From NCBI RefSeq assembly GCF_032594355.1, contig NZ_CP131061.1, forward strand, positions 1,831,113 to 1,895,112: 64,000 nt of DNA. Reading direction: 5' to 3'. Position numbers and translations under genes: made by a program. A model generated the notes under the pieces. The model was not told where the DNA came from. It searched no databases and saw only the letters and a list, made by a program, of their open reading frames with translations. This stretch comes from Methanolapillus ohkumae (GTDB lineage: Archaea; Halobacteriota; Methanosarcinia; Methanosarcinales; Methanosarcinaceae). Every line of letters begins with the position of its first letter. The stretch's first letter is position 1. This document shows positions 1 to 7,943 of the stretch, piece after piece.

Positions 1-1
1 T

Positions 2-1456
2 ACCGGCGGAGACAGCCACGTTTTTGCGACCGACGACCCCAATCAAAAAATTCATTTGGGACCGATTCGTGTGATGCCGCTGTGCCGGGCAGCGATTCTT
101 TATCCGGGATTTTTGAATAAGCTCAAAGACATCAAGTTGCCGCCCCGAAAATATTTATCGGAATTCATCTTGCCGTCTGTGTTTTACATCCGGACCGGTT
201 TTGTCCCAATGGAGCTGACCCCGCTTGAAAAAACGCATTACGCCGCCGTTGATGAGTTTCCGGCATCGTGGAGCGATTTGTTTGACCGCCTGGGCGGACA
301 AATGCCGCTCTCACTTGCGCTGGAATCGTTGGTCAAAAAAAGACTGATTCAGCCGATTGGGTTTACGCCGACGGATGCGCTTCACATTCTGGGAGATTAC
401 ACGGAATGGGATCAAGAAGCTGCACTGACCGGCGCCGAAAAAATGGAGCGGCTGACCAAAAAGAATCCGAAAGAACTTGCCCTTTACACGAAAAATCGTG
501 TGGCAAAGAATATGTCTAAAAGCCTCATCGAATATTTGGTCCCGGGAATCGAAAGCAAGGACGTGGAAAAAATCCTGTCCGGGGAATTTCATACCAAATT
601 TTCAATCTCCGTCCCGATTATTCTCATCGGCGGCCCGTCCAAAGCCTACGTTTCCGAAATTCAAAACATTATTGAAGGAGATGTGTCGGCACCCAAATTT
701 TCGGACGTTGGAAACGCGGTCGGTGCCTTGACCGGAAAAGGAGTCAAACGGCTGGAAATTATTATTAAGGAAAATAAAGTCAAGCAAAAAGGAGCCGCTG
801 CCTTTGAAAATAAGCTGGAGGAAATCCGCGAAGAAAACGGTGAAGAAAAAAACGAACCGAAAAATAAAAAGAAAATTGATGAAAAGAAAATTGATGAAAA
901 AAAGAATGAAAAGAAAAGTGATGAAAAGAAAAGTGATGAAAAAAAGAATGAAAAAAGAAAGGAGCCGGATGATTTGGATAAGCGGTGCGATGGGCGCTGT
1001 TCCAAAAAATGCAAAAGCGATTGCAAGGCTTTTGGAGGAAATTTGGCCGGAAAGGAAGCAAAAGGTGCCGACGGAAAGGAAACAAAAAACCCCGCCGGAC
1101 AAGAAGAATCCAACAAAACCCCCGACGGCATTGTTCCCGGAAAAATGATTTTGGAATATTTGGTTTTCCATGACGGGAAGCGGACTGTTTTTAAAAATTA
1201 TTCGGACGCCTATGATTTCGCCTGTGCCGCCGGCCAAAAAACGGTTTTGGATGTCATGAAAAAAACCGGTTTAAAGGAAGAGCAAATCGAGATCAATTTC
1301 ACCAAAAAAGAAATCCGGACCGGGACAGAAAATCCGATTGAGACAAAAATCACTTTTGTCGGTGTGGAAACGGCGAAAAATGAAGATTTTAAATGCAACA
1401 TTCCGGATTTCGTGAAATTTATCAATCCGGAAAAAAAGTATCGGGAAGAGAAATAA
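2..1456 (+). CDS. Hydantoinase/oxoprolinase (HyuA) family protein, 3' part
   Basis: The gene is cut by the left window edge: the frame is open from base 2 and reads TGGDSHVFATDD before the first possible start codon. The conserved N-terminal part has the HyuA-family FTPTDALHILG motif (about residue 120 of the visible part) and an ILIGGPSKAYV strand. The family hydrolyses cyclic amides or imides using ATP; the substrate here is unknown. After the motif VGNAVGALTG the protein carries a Lys/Glu/Asp-rich insertion made of 5-residue units (KKIDE, KKSDE, KKNEK; about 868-960), then a Cys-rich stretch CDGRCSKKCKSDC, then a C-terminal part returning to ordinary composition. The insertion is unusual and probably disordered. 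It ends in TAA. No operon partner is visible downstream. Confidence 0.8.
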   Translation, partial: TGGDSHVFATDDPNQKIHLGPIRVMPLCRAAILYPGFLNKLKDIKLPPRKYLSEFILPSVFYIRTGFVPMELTPLEKTHYAAVDEFPASWSDLFDRLGGQMPLSLALESLVKKRLIQPIGFTPTDALHILGDYTEWDQEAALTGAEKMERLTKKNPKELALYTKNRVAKNMSKSLIEYLVPGIESKDVEKILSGEFHTKFSISVPIILIGGPSKAYVSEIQNIIEGDVSAPKFSDVGNAVGALTGKGVKRLEIIIKENKVKQKGAAAFENKLEEIREENGEEKNEPKNKKKIDEKKIDEKKNEKKSDEKKSDEKKNEKRKEPDDLDKRCDGRCSKKCKSDCKAFGGNLAGKEAKGADGKETKNPAGQEESNKTPDGIVPGKMILEYLVFHDGKRTVFKNYSDAYDFACAAGQKTVLDVMKKTGLKEEQIEINFTKKEIRTGTENPIETKITFVGVETAKNEDFKCNIPDFVKFINPEKKYREEK

Positions 1457-1554
1457 TCTCTTTTCTGATTTTGAAATTAAAATATTTGTTCTATTCCAAA
1501 AGCATTGACGATTACGTTTTTTGAATTAATATTTTTTAAAAAATTTGAAACAGA

Positions 1555-1857
1555 TTATTGTGGCGGATTAAACAGATAAATCATAAAAATAATAAAAACA
1601 AGTATAAAAAATATTGTAATCAAAAATGAGGTTTGAAATATCATCAATATTGGAACAAGTATAAAAATGAATGAAAATATAAAAACAAAAATATTAGATA
1701 TTAAGTTCGATTTATTATTTTGTACCTCGGAAATTTTTCCGATTTCATTCATCTTTGCTTTTTTATCTTTCTGTCTGTTCATCCAGTACATTGAAGTAGC
1801 AATAATCAACCCACCAAAAATAATTGATAATATTTCAATACTTTGTGTTGATGACAT
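1555..1857 (-). CDS. Small membrane protein of unknown function
   Basis: A 100-residue protein with an N-terminal hydrophobic helix (ILSIIFGGLIIATSMYW), a short charged loop (RQKDKKAKMNE) and two further hydrophobic segments near the C-terminus. The ATG is preceded by GGTGA at good spacing, which supports a real gene. I do not recognise the family. It lies between the hydantoinase gene and the duplicated GLUG block and has no clear partner. Stop is TAA. Confidence 0.55.
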   Translation of the reverse strand: MSSTQSIEILSIIFGGLIIATSMYWMNRQKDKKAKMNEIGKISEVQNNKSNLISNIFVFIFSFIFILVPILMIFQTSFLITIFFILVFIIFMIYLFNPPQ

Positions 1858-1920
1858 TTTTTCACCGGGAATAAATAAAGTAAATTGACTTTTGGAAAGA
1901 GGATATACTCAAATTTAAAT

Positions 1921-2090
1921 TTGCTGCCGACTTCTCACCAATACATCTATTCATATGAACAATCCGAGAAATTCGGACGCGGTACGCGTCCGAATTTTCG
2001 GGAGGGTTTGCTTGATTGGGATAATAGTTGTTATTTTGTTATTTTGTTATTTTGTTATTTTGTTATTTTGTTGTTGTTTTACCATTTCAT
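1921..2090. repeat. Copy 1 of a duplicated 3'-flanking segment
   Basis: This segment (GCTGCCGACTTCTCACCAA onward, through a perfect hairpin and an octamer TTATTTTG microsatellite) recurs almost unchanged at 5091-5250. Both copies lie just downstream of a GLUG PGF-CTERM gene, so they were probably duplicated together with the genes. The octamer run overlaps the 3' end of the GLUG gene region. Confidence 0.8.
1970..1996 (-). terminator. Perfect 12-bp hairpin downstream of GLUG gene A
   Basis: AATTCGGACGCG, loop GTA, CGCGTCCGAATT. It sits about 80-110 bases after the stop of the GLUG gene that ends at 2079. It could act as a 3'-end processing or termination structure, but there is no strong T-run on the minus strand, so a protein-binding palindrome is also possible. 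An identical hairpin follows the paralogous gene at 5141-5167. Confidence 0.45.
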
Positions 2091-3392
2091 TTTTCGGTAA
2101 ACAAAAGCAACACCTGCCAAAGCCAAAATTCCAAAAATCAATTCAAATCCGGGAATGGATTTTGATTTTTCTGCGGAATTTTCAGGATTCAAGTAAGAAG
2201 CGTCTCCGGGGCTTTCCGTTTGCCAATCAAAAACGGGGAGCTGATAATTTTCAAAATCCTTTAAAGCCCAGAAATAGCTGCCGAAGTTACCCCAATTGTC
2301 GGGATTTCCCCAAATATCTTCACTTCTAACGGTTGTCGAATATTCTGTTTTAGGATCTTCTTTTCTGAATTTTGTGTTCGTGGTCATTCCATCCCAAGGG
2401 TTGGCCCAGTAAATGGATCCTGTATTGTAAAAATATTCATTGATACCGGCGACTCTACCGATTGATTTTTTATTTCCGGACTCAAAATATGTGCTTCCGA
2501 CATTGACAGATTTCGTGAGCACCCAGCTGTCTTTTAAAACACCCCGGTTTTTTCCGGCCATTCCACCGGCATAATCCTGCCATGCAAAAACAGTTCCGGT
2601 TGCATAGCAGCCTTCAATAAATCCTTCATAATTTTGACCGGCAAAACCACCGACAACAGATTCCCCGATAACAGCACTATTAGAATAGCAATTTTGAATT
2701 TTTCCCTGGAAATTGTTTCCAACGAAACCACCGGCTTCATACCCTTTTCCTTCAATTGAACAGGCGGCATAACTACAATTAATAAAACCATAATTGGCAC
2801 CGACAAGGCCTCCAATTGTGTTTTCCCCAAAAAGTTCTCCTGTGGCAAAACATCCGGCTATTGAACCAAAATTACAGCCAACAAGGCCACCCAGATCATT
2901 ATTTGAATTGCCTTTCACATGGACGGCTGAACAATTTTGAATGCTTCCATAATTCCGTCCAACAAGGCTTCCAACTCCGGAATCTCCTGAAAAAGATGGA
3001 TTTACGAGGCCAAGATTTTTTACTTCTCCCCCTTGATCAATATAACCAAACAATCCCGAAGATTGACTTTTGGAAGAGGATATACTCAAATTTTGAATTA
3101 TTTTCCCATTTCCATTTAGTTGACCGGAAAAAAAATTCTTTTCTTCTTGAAAACTTCCAATCGGCTCCCAAACATCCGAATCAGAAAAATCCAAATCGTT
3201 CATGAGAATATAGCTGGCGGACAAATTGTTTCTAATTTCATCCAGTTGTTCGATGGTGGTGATTTGAAATGGATTTTCAGAGGTTCCGTTTCCATCGCCG
3301 GAAAATGCATAAACGGGGTTACAACATAAAACGAAAATAAAAAGTATAATCATCAAAGATGGTACAGAATTTATTGATAAATGTTTTATCAT
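2079..3392 (-). CDS. GLUG-repeat surface protein with PGF-CTERM anchor (copy A)
   Basis: A secreted, cell-surface protein of about 437 residues. It has an N-terminal signal peptide (hydrophobic run SLMIILFIFVLCC before AYAFSG-like cleavage), then repeated GLUG motifs such as GGLVGCNFGSIAGCFATGEL and GGFVGNNFQGKIQNCY. The C-terminus has the tripartite PGF-CTERM signal SIPGFELIFGILALAG plus a basic tail (YRKMKW), the substrate signal of archaeosortase A. GLUG proteins are thought to act as adhesins or matrix-binding proteins; the ligand here is unknown. I chose ATG at 3392, nine bases inside a GTG at 3401, because GGGTGGAT lies at the right distance. It is paralogous to the gene at 5234-6535, with an almost identical C-terminal 60 residues. 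Stop is TAA. Confidence 0.88.
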   Translation of the reverse strand: MIKHLSINSVPSLMIILFIFVLCCNPVYAFSGDGNGTSENPFQITTIEQLDEIRNNLSASYILMNDLDFSDSDVWEPIGSFQEEKNFFSGQLNGNGKIIQNLSISSSKSQSSGLFGYIDQGGEVKNLGLVNPSFSGDSGVGSLVGRNYGSIQNCSAVHVKGNSNNDLGGLVGCNFGSIAGCFATGELFGENTIGGLVGANYGFINCSYAACSIEGKGYEAGGFVGNNFQGKIQNCYSNSAVIGESVVGGFAGQNYEGFIEGCYATGTVFAWQDYAGGMAGKNRGVLKDSWVLTKSVNVGSTYFESGNKKSIGRVAGINEYFYNTGSIYWANPWDGMTTNTKFRKEDPKTEYSTTVRSEDIWGNPDNWGNFGSYFWALKDFENYQLPVFDWQTESPGDASYLNPENSAEKSKSIPGFELIFGILALAGVAFVYRKMKW

Positions 3393-3471
3393 GATATCCA
3401 CCCGGTATTTTAATAAAAATAAAGAAGGAATATCTCCCTTCTTTTTAAATATTGATTACTTAATTGATTGC

Positions 3472-4359
3472 TTATTTAGATACTCTAAACTCCCAACCAT
3501 TTGAATCAACTCCATTTCCGCCAGTACTAAAACTGATGCCGAGGGCTCCAATGGTGAAGGAGTAAGTCAAAACCGCTTTAGAATGGACATAATAAATATG
3601 AAAACGAACATCGCTGACGTCACCTTGCCGCTTCAAAGATACGGTTCCAATACCATTCATTGCATGGCTTTGTGGAGCTGAAGATATTTGCATAGGGAAT
3701 TGATATTTCGTACCATAAAACCCATCAACAGAAGAAGATCCAGAAACAGATTTAGTTAGTGTTGACCCTTTATAGTAATTTATAGTCACTGGAGAATAGC
3801 CATAAGTATGGATCGATGTGTTTGGTCCAAGGTTTATGTCATTCCAACCAAGAGCAAAAGAATCGGTAAATGCCCATACTGGAAGACGCGTCCACTGATA
3901 TTCGTATTTAACTTTTATAGTTGTTTCATTTTTTGAAGAATTATACTTTAATGGTTCTAATATAGTAAATTTTACTGTCATGTTAGCGGCCAAATCCGCA
4001 GAAGTCTTAGCCGAACTATCAAAATTTCTTATTAACTCAACTTCATTTTTTGTGTAACCAAATCCAATCAGTTCATCATCAGAATAAGTTTCGTTGATTA
4101 ATTTTATGTGTTTTTTAAATTCATTATCATAATTTTTTATAATTTTGATATCATCATCCGAGAAGCCACTTATTTTAAGTGATTTTTCTGATTGTTTTGA
4201 AAGATTTGATACAAATTCAAATTCATTAATTGTCGCCGTTGCTGAGTCATTCTCTTCAGAAAGTGTTATATTTTCCTCTACCGCCATCGTCGGTCCCAAA
4301 AGACTGACTAAAATGAACAATGCACAAAGCAAACTCATCCATGTATTTTTCTTTAACAT
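3472..4359 (-). CDS. Secreted protein of unknown function (copy A)
   Basis: A 295-residue protein with a clear signal peptide (MLKKNTWMSLLCALFILVSLL, cleavage near MAVEE). The mature part starts with an acidic helical region, followed by beta-rich sequence containing YEYQWTRLPVWAFTDSFALG and GPNTSIHTYGYSPV. I do not recognise the family. The ATG at 4359 is preferred over the GTG at 4374 because GTGAGG itself is the ribosome-binding site at seven to eight bases. Its paralog is at 6605-7480. The upstream leader is shared with that gene and with the unrelated secreted gene at 46962. It lies upstream of, and parallel to, GLUG gene A. Stop is TAA. Confidence 0.75.
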   Translation of the reverse strand: MLKKNTWMSLLCALFILVSLLGPTMAVEENITLSEENDSATATINEFEFVSNLSKQSEKSLKISGFSDDDIKIIKNYDNEFKKHIKLINETYSDDELIGFGYTKNEVELIRNFDSSAKTSADLAANMTVKFTILEPLKYNSSKNETTIKVKYEYQWTRLPVWAFTDSFALGWNDINLGPNTSIHTYGYSPVTINYYKGSTLTKSVSGSSSVDGFYGTKYQFPMQISSAPQSHAMNGIGTVSLKRQGDVSDVRFHIYYVHSKAVLTYSFTIGALGISFSTGGNGVDSNGWEFRVSK

Positions 4360-4560
4360 ATTTTTATACCTCACAGTAATGTTTTACTGAGTTTATTTTA
4401 AATACTCTAAAAACAATATGTGAGCGAATCGGACTTCTCAGTTTTGATTCACTCACTAAAAATTGGCGCCGGATTACAGCCGGCGTCAATTCGAAGTCTC
4501 AATCAAATACGTTTGATTTTAACTCTTTTGATTAATTAAAACTGGTATTATATTAATACT
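4360..4560 (-). promoter_or_regulatory. Structured leader and promoter of secreted gene A
   Basis: Read on the minus strand this holds, in order: a TATA-like ATTAATATAATAC (4543-4556), a 16-bp palindrome ATCAAACGTATTTGAT (4502-4517), a GC-rich hairpin TTGACGCCGG/CCGGCGCCAA (4463-4489), and an 11-bp stem GTGAGTGAATC/GATTCGCTCAC (4420-4456), followed by TATTTAAAATAAACTCAGTAAAAC and the GTGAGG ribosome site. Homologous leaders precede the genes starting at 7480 and 46962. The position between TATA and start codon suggests a 5' untranslated RNA of roughly 150 nt. Confidence 0.7.
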
Positions 4561-4982
4561 CCCATCAATTAAAAGAAAATCAGGATATTTCTAAATATAT
4601 TCAAATGATGAATCATTTTGAATATGCAGTAAGTCTGTTAAAATTGTTTTTCCCAATAAATTATCATAAAACTTTCTACGTATTTTTTTTTGCTTTTTAA
4701 ATTTTAAAAAATGTATTCAGAGGAACTTTACAAAAGCAATATTTAGTATTGAGCAAATTTACTTGATTTGCATCTACAGATGCTGTTTTTTAAATAAAAT
4801 TTTAATTTTGACCGTTTTTAACAGATTCAAAAAAGGCAACTGAATTCGTATTGAAAAAATAAAAAATATTTGGGATCTGTCTTTTTTTATTTTTTACTTT
4901 GCTTTTTTGTGCTGGCGCCGTCCGCGCGCGTTATGGCAACAAATTTTTGATTTTTCAACAAAACCGTCGGCCTGTTTTTAGC
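4561..4982. other. AT-rich spacer homologous to the region upstream of 46790
   Basis: No gene is seen. Read on the minus strand, 4561-4775 matches the plus strand at about 46556-46780 (for example TCAAGTAAATTTG and TTTGTAAAGT blocks in the same order). The shared upstream region therefore extends about 200 bases beyond the leader hairpins. The rest (4776-4982) is AT-rich with nothing recognisable. Confidence 0.5.
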
Positions 4983-5090
4983 ATTGCTGCAACAGTCTAC
5001 TGTTTTAGGATTGCTGCAACAGTCTACTGTTTTAGGATTGCTGCAACTGTTTACTGTTTCAGGATTGCTGCAACTGTTTACTGTTTCAGG
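4983..5090. repeat. 27-bp tandem repeat, four units
   Basis: Four units of 27 bp, beginning ATTGCTGCAACAGTCTACTG. The first two units are identical and the last two share substitutions (AACTGTTTACTGTTTCAGG). A partial fifth unit runs into the duplicated segment at 5091. Each unit holds a short inverted repeat, ACAGTctACTGT. There are no spacers, so this is not a CRISPR array. Confidence 0.85.
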
Positions 5091-5250
5091 ATTGCTGCCG
5101 ACTTCTCACCAACACATCTATTCATATGAACAATCCGAGAAATTCGGACGCGGTACGCGTCCGAATTTTCGGGAGGGTTTGCTTGATTGGGATAATAGTT
5201 GTTATTTTGTTATTTTGTTATTTTGTTGTTATTTTATCGTCTCATTTTTC
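5091..5250. repeat. Copy 2 of the duplicated 3'-flanking segment
   Basis: Nearly identical to 1921-2090, including the hairpin and the TTATTTTG microsatellite, which is shorter here. It marks the left boundary of the second copy of the duplicated gene block. Confidence 0.8.
5141..5167 (-). terminator. Perfect 12-bp hairpin downstream of GLUG gene B
   Basis: Same sequence as the hairpin at 1970-1996 (AATTCGGACGCG, loop GTA, CGCGTCCGAATT). It lies about 70-95 bases after the stop of the GLUG gene ending at 5234. Termination or processing is the simplest reading; a binding palindrome is the alternative. Confidence 0.45.
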
Positions 5251-6535
5251 GGTAAACAAAAGCAACCCCTGCCAAAGCCAAAATTCCAAAAATCAATTCA
5301 AATCCGGGAATGGATTTTGACTTTTCTGCGGAATTTTCAGGATTCAAATAAGAAGCGTCTCCGGGACTTTCCGTTTGCCATTCAAAAACGGGGAGCTGAT
5401 AATTTTCAAAATCTTTGAGGGTCCAATAATAATCATACCCACTCCAACAAAACTTATTTCCGAATGTCCCCCAAATTTCTTCACTGCTGACAGAGGAAAC
5501 ATATTCTCTTTTAGATTTTTCTTTTCTGAATTTTGCATTGGTCATCATTCCATCCCACGAGCTGCACCAATATATTGTTCCCGGATATTCATTTATACCC
5601 GTAATTTTTCCGACCGATTTTTGATTTTCGGACTTAAAATATTGAGCTCCAAGACTGATTTCTTTATTTAACGCCATGCTGTATTTTAAAATACCAAGAT
5701 TTTTGCCGGCAAGTCCGCCTACGCGACCGTTTTCTGCAAAAACCGTTCCAGCCACATAACAGTTATCAATGAGTCCTTCATAATTTTGACCAACAAGACC
5801 ACCAACAACATCATTTCCGGAAACAGAACCCATAAAATAACAATCCTGAATCTTTCCTTGATAATTGTTCCCAACAAAACCCCCAATACTATTGCCTTTT
5901 CCGTTAATAAAACCGGCAACAGAGCAATTATTAATCAAATTATAATTGGTTCCGGAAAAACCGCCAACCATGTTTTCACCAAAAAGTTTGCCGGTCACCC
6001 TACTATTAGAAATTGATCCACTGTTTGAACCGACAAGACCCCCCAGATTATCTTTTGAATACATTTCAACGTTAATCGCTGAACAATTATGGATTAAACC
6101 ATAATTATCGCCAGCAAAACTTCCAGCGATGGATTCACTCGAAACGGATGGATTGACAAGACTCAGATTTGTTAGTTCTCCTCTTGGACTAATGTAAGCA
6201 AATAATCCGGAATATGACCCTTTAGGAGAAGAAATGTTCAAATTTTGAATAATTTTGCCATTTCCGTTTAATTGTCCCGAAAAATACGTTTTGTTTTGAA
6301 AATCTCCAATCGGTTCCCATGGAATATTGGAACCGGTAAAGTCCAAATCATTCATCAAAATATAAGATGCGGACAAATTGCTTCGGATTTCATTCAATTG
6401 ATTGTTTGTCGTAATTTGAAACGGGTCGTTGGGAGTTCCCGAGCCGGAGCCGGAAAATGCCAGTGCCTGCGGAAAATAAAAAACAAAAAACAAAAAACAA
6501 AGTACAATACACAAAAAAATAACATATTTGTTCAT
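5234..6535 (-). CDS. GLUG-repeat surface protein with PGF-CTERM anchor (copy B)
   Basis: A 433-residue paralog of the gene at 2079-3392. The signal peptide is MNKYVIFLCIVLCFLFFVF with cleavage near ALAFSG. It contains about six GLUG units (for example GGLVGSNSGSISNSRVTGKL, GGLVGQNYEGLIDNCYVAGT) and the C-terminal PGF-CTERM signal SIPGFELIFGILALAG followed by YRKMRR. GGAGGA lies at good distance before the ATG. The N-terminal and GLUG parts have diverged from copy A while the last 60 residues and the 3' flank are nearly identical, consistent with gene conversion or recent duplication of the anchor end. Probable role: adhesin or pseudomurein-independent surface layer partner (inference). Stop is TAA. 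Confidence 0.88.
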   Translation of the reverse strand: MNKYVIFLCIVLCFLFFVFYFPQALAFSGSGSGTPNDPFQITTNNQLNEIRSNLSASYILMNDLDFTGSNIPWEPIGDFQNKTYFSGQLNGNGKIIQNLNISSPKGSYSGLFAYISPRGELTNLSLVNPSVSSESIAGSFAGDNYGLIHNCSAINVEMYSKDNLGGLVGSNSGSISNSRVTGKLFGENMVGGFSGTNYNLINNCSVAGFINGKGNSIGGFVGNNYQGKIQDCYFMGSVSGNDVVGGLVGQNYEGLIDNCYVAGTVFAENGRVGGLAGKNLGILKYSMALNKEISLGAQYFKSENQKSVGKITGINEYPGTIYWCSSWDGMMTNAKFRKEKSKREYVSSVSSEEIWGTFGNKFCWSGYDYYWTLKDFENYQLPVFEWQTESPGDASYLNPENSAEKSKSIPGFELIFGILALAGVAFVYRKMRR

Positions 6536-6604
6536 AATAGTCCTCCGTTTTTAATACATAATATTAAAAAAGAGGATTTTTTATAAATCCTCTATAAATT
6601 TTTG

Positions 6605-7480
6605 TTATTTGGTTACATTAAATGCCCAGCTTGCCCAATCAACCCCACTTTCACCCGAATTAAAATTAAGACCTCCTGATAATATACTAAAGGCATAAGA
6701 AAGAGTAAGTTTTGCATGAACGTAATAAACATGGAAATTAATATTATTACAGTCTCCCGATTGCACCAAAGATACTTCTCCGGTTCCATGCATTGCATGA
6801 CTGCTTGGCTGTGCCCAAGATTGCATTGGGAATTGGCATTTTGTTCCATAGAAGCCATTAGGCATTGAAGTTACTGTATCGGTTCTTGTTAATGTTGATC
6901 CCAAATAGTAATCTATTCTCACAGGAGAATGCCCATAATTATGAATCGACGTGTTGGGCCCAATACTTGTATTATTCCAACCCAATGCAAAAGAATCAGT
7001 GAATGTAAAAAACGGAAGGCGTGTCCATTGATATTCATATTTAATTTTCACGGTGGTTTCATTTTTTGTTTGGTCATATTGAAGAGATTCCAGTACAGTG
7101 AAATATATTGTCAAATTAGCTTTTAATTCATCACTCGATTTGGCGGAATTTTGTAATTTGTCAAAATTTCTGATTAACTTAACCTCATCTTTTGTATATC
7201 CAAACCCAATCAACTCTTCATCTGAATACGTTTCGTTAATTGAAATAATATGTTTAACAAATTCATCTTCATAATTTTTTATACGTTTGATTTCTTCATC
7301 TGAGAAGCCATTTTTCTTAAGTGTTTCCTCAGATTGTTTTGACAAATTGGAAATTAAATCAAACTCATTAATTGTTATGGATACCGTATCATTTTTCTTT
7401 GATAAAGTTACGCCTTCTTCCGCCGCCATCGCCGGCACCAAAAGACTGACCAAAATGAGCAATGCACAGAGCAGGCTCAT
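6605..7480 (-). CDS. Secreted protein of unknown function (copy B), start region probably frameshifted
   Basis: A 291-residue paralog of the protein at 3472-4359, sharing YEYQWTRLP, FTDSFALGWN, GPNTSIHNYGHSPV and FYGTKCQFPMQ. From ATG 7480 the protein starts directly in the hydrophobic core (MSLLCALLILVSLLVPAMA) and lacks the basic N-region of a signal peptide. The ATG that has the ribosome site (GGTGAAAAAAATG, about 7504-7506) is out of frame by one base compared with copy A: 14 instead of 15 bases separate it from the TGG codon. This is either a loss of function or a length-variable A-tract that switches expression. Stop is TAA. Confidence 0.65.
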   Translation of the reverse strand: MSLLCALLILVSLLVPAMAAEEGVTLSKKNDTVSITINEFDLISNLSKQSEETLKKNGFSDEEIKRIKNYEDEFVKHIISINETYSDEELIGFGYTKDEVKLIRNFDKLQNSAKSSDELKANLTIYFTVLESLQYDQTKNETTVKIKYEYQWTRLPFFTFTDSFALGWNNTSIGPNTSIHNYGHSPVRIDYYLGSTLTRTDTVTSMPNGFYGTKCQFPMQSWAQPSSHAMHGTGEVSLVQSGDCNNINFHVYYVHAKLTLSYAFSILSGGLNFNSGESGVDWASWAFNVTK

Positions 7481-7680
7481 CCATCTGTTTTTTGAATCAT
7501 TTTTTTCACCGAATTGTTCTTGAGTTTATTTTAGGTTTATTTTAAATATGTTCAATACAATGGGTGAATGAATCCGTGGCCTGTGAAAGTTTACAGATTC
7601 ATGCACATAAAAATTGATGCCGGCTTTTGCCGGTGTCAATTTGCAGGATTGAATCAATATTGATAAAATCCTCAATAACA
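7481..7680 (-). promoter_or_regulatory. Structured leader of secreted gene B
   Basis: Diverged copy of the leader at 4360-4560. On the minus strand it has the palindrome ATCAATATTGAT (7653-7664), a hairpin TTGACACCGGC/GCCGGCATCAA (7614-7639), a stem GTGCATGAATC/GATTCATTCAC (7564-7606) and a TATTTAAAATAAAC block. The stem positions differ from the other two copies while staying mostly paired, including G-C to A-T exchange, which argues for a conserved RNA structure. Confidence 0.65.
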
Positions 7681-7943
7681 AAAAAGATGAAATACTATTT
7701 AGTATTTTCCAAAATTTATAAAAAGATATAGATATTTTTTTTGTTTAAAAATATCAAAACATAACTCATAAAAGGGCAAGTTTTGGCACTGAAGAGTTAT
7801 TAAAATAAAAATAATTCTTATTAAATTCAAAATATCAGGCCTTTATTTTAAAATTTTATGAAATTCATTTTTCAATATGTTTCCATCTCACTTTATTTTT
7901 CATATTTGGTTTTTCCAATTCTGTTTTTTCCAATTCTGTTTTT

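Noticed and set aside
602..1237. Long minus-strand frames opposite the hydantoinase gene
   Set aside because: They are Phe/Ser-rich shadows of the Lys-rich repeat on the plus strand; the plus frame carries recognisable HyuA motifs.
4983..5090. Possible CRISPR array
   Set aside because: The 27-bp units are directly adjacent without spacers and no cas gene is near. No CRISPR array was found elsewhere in the window.
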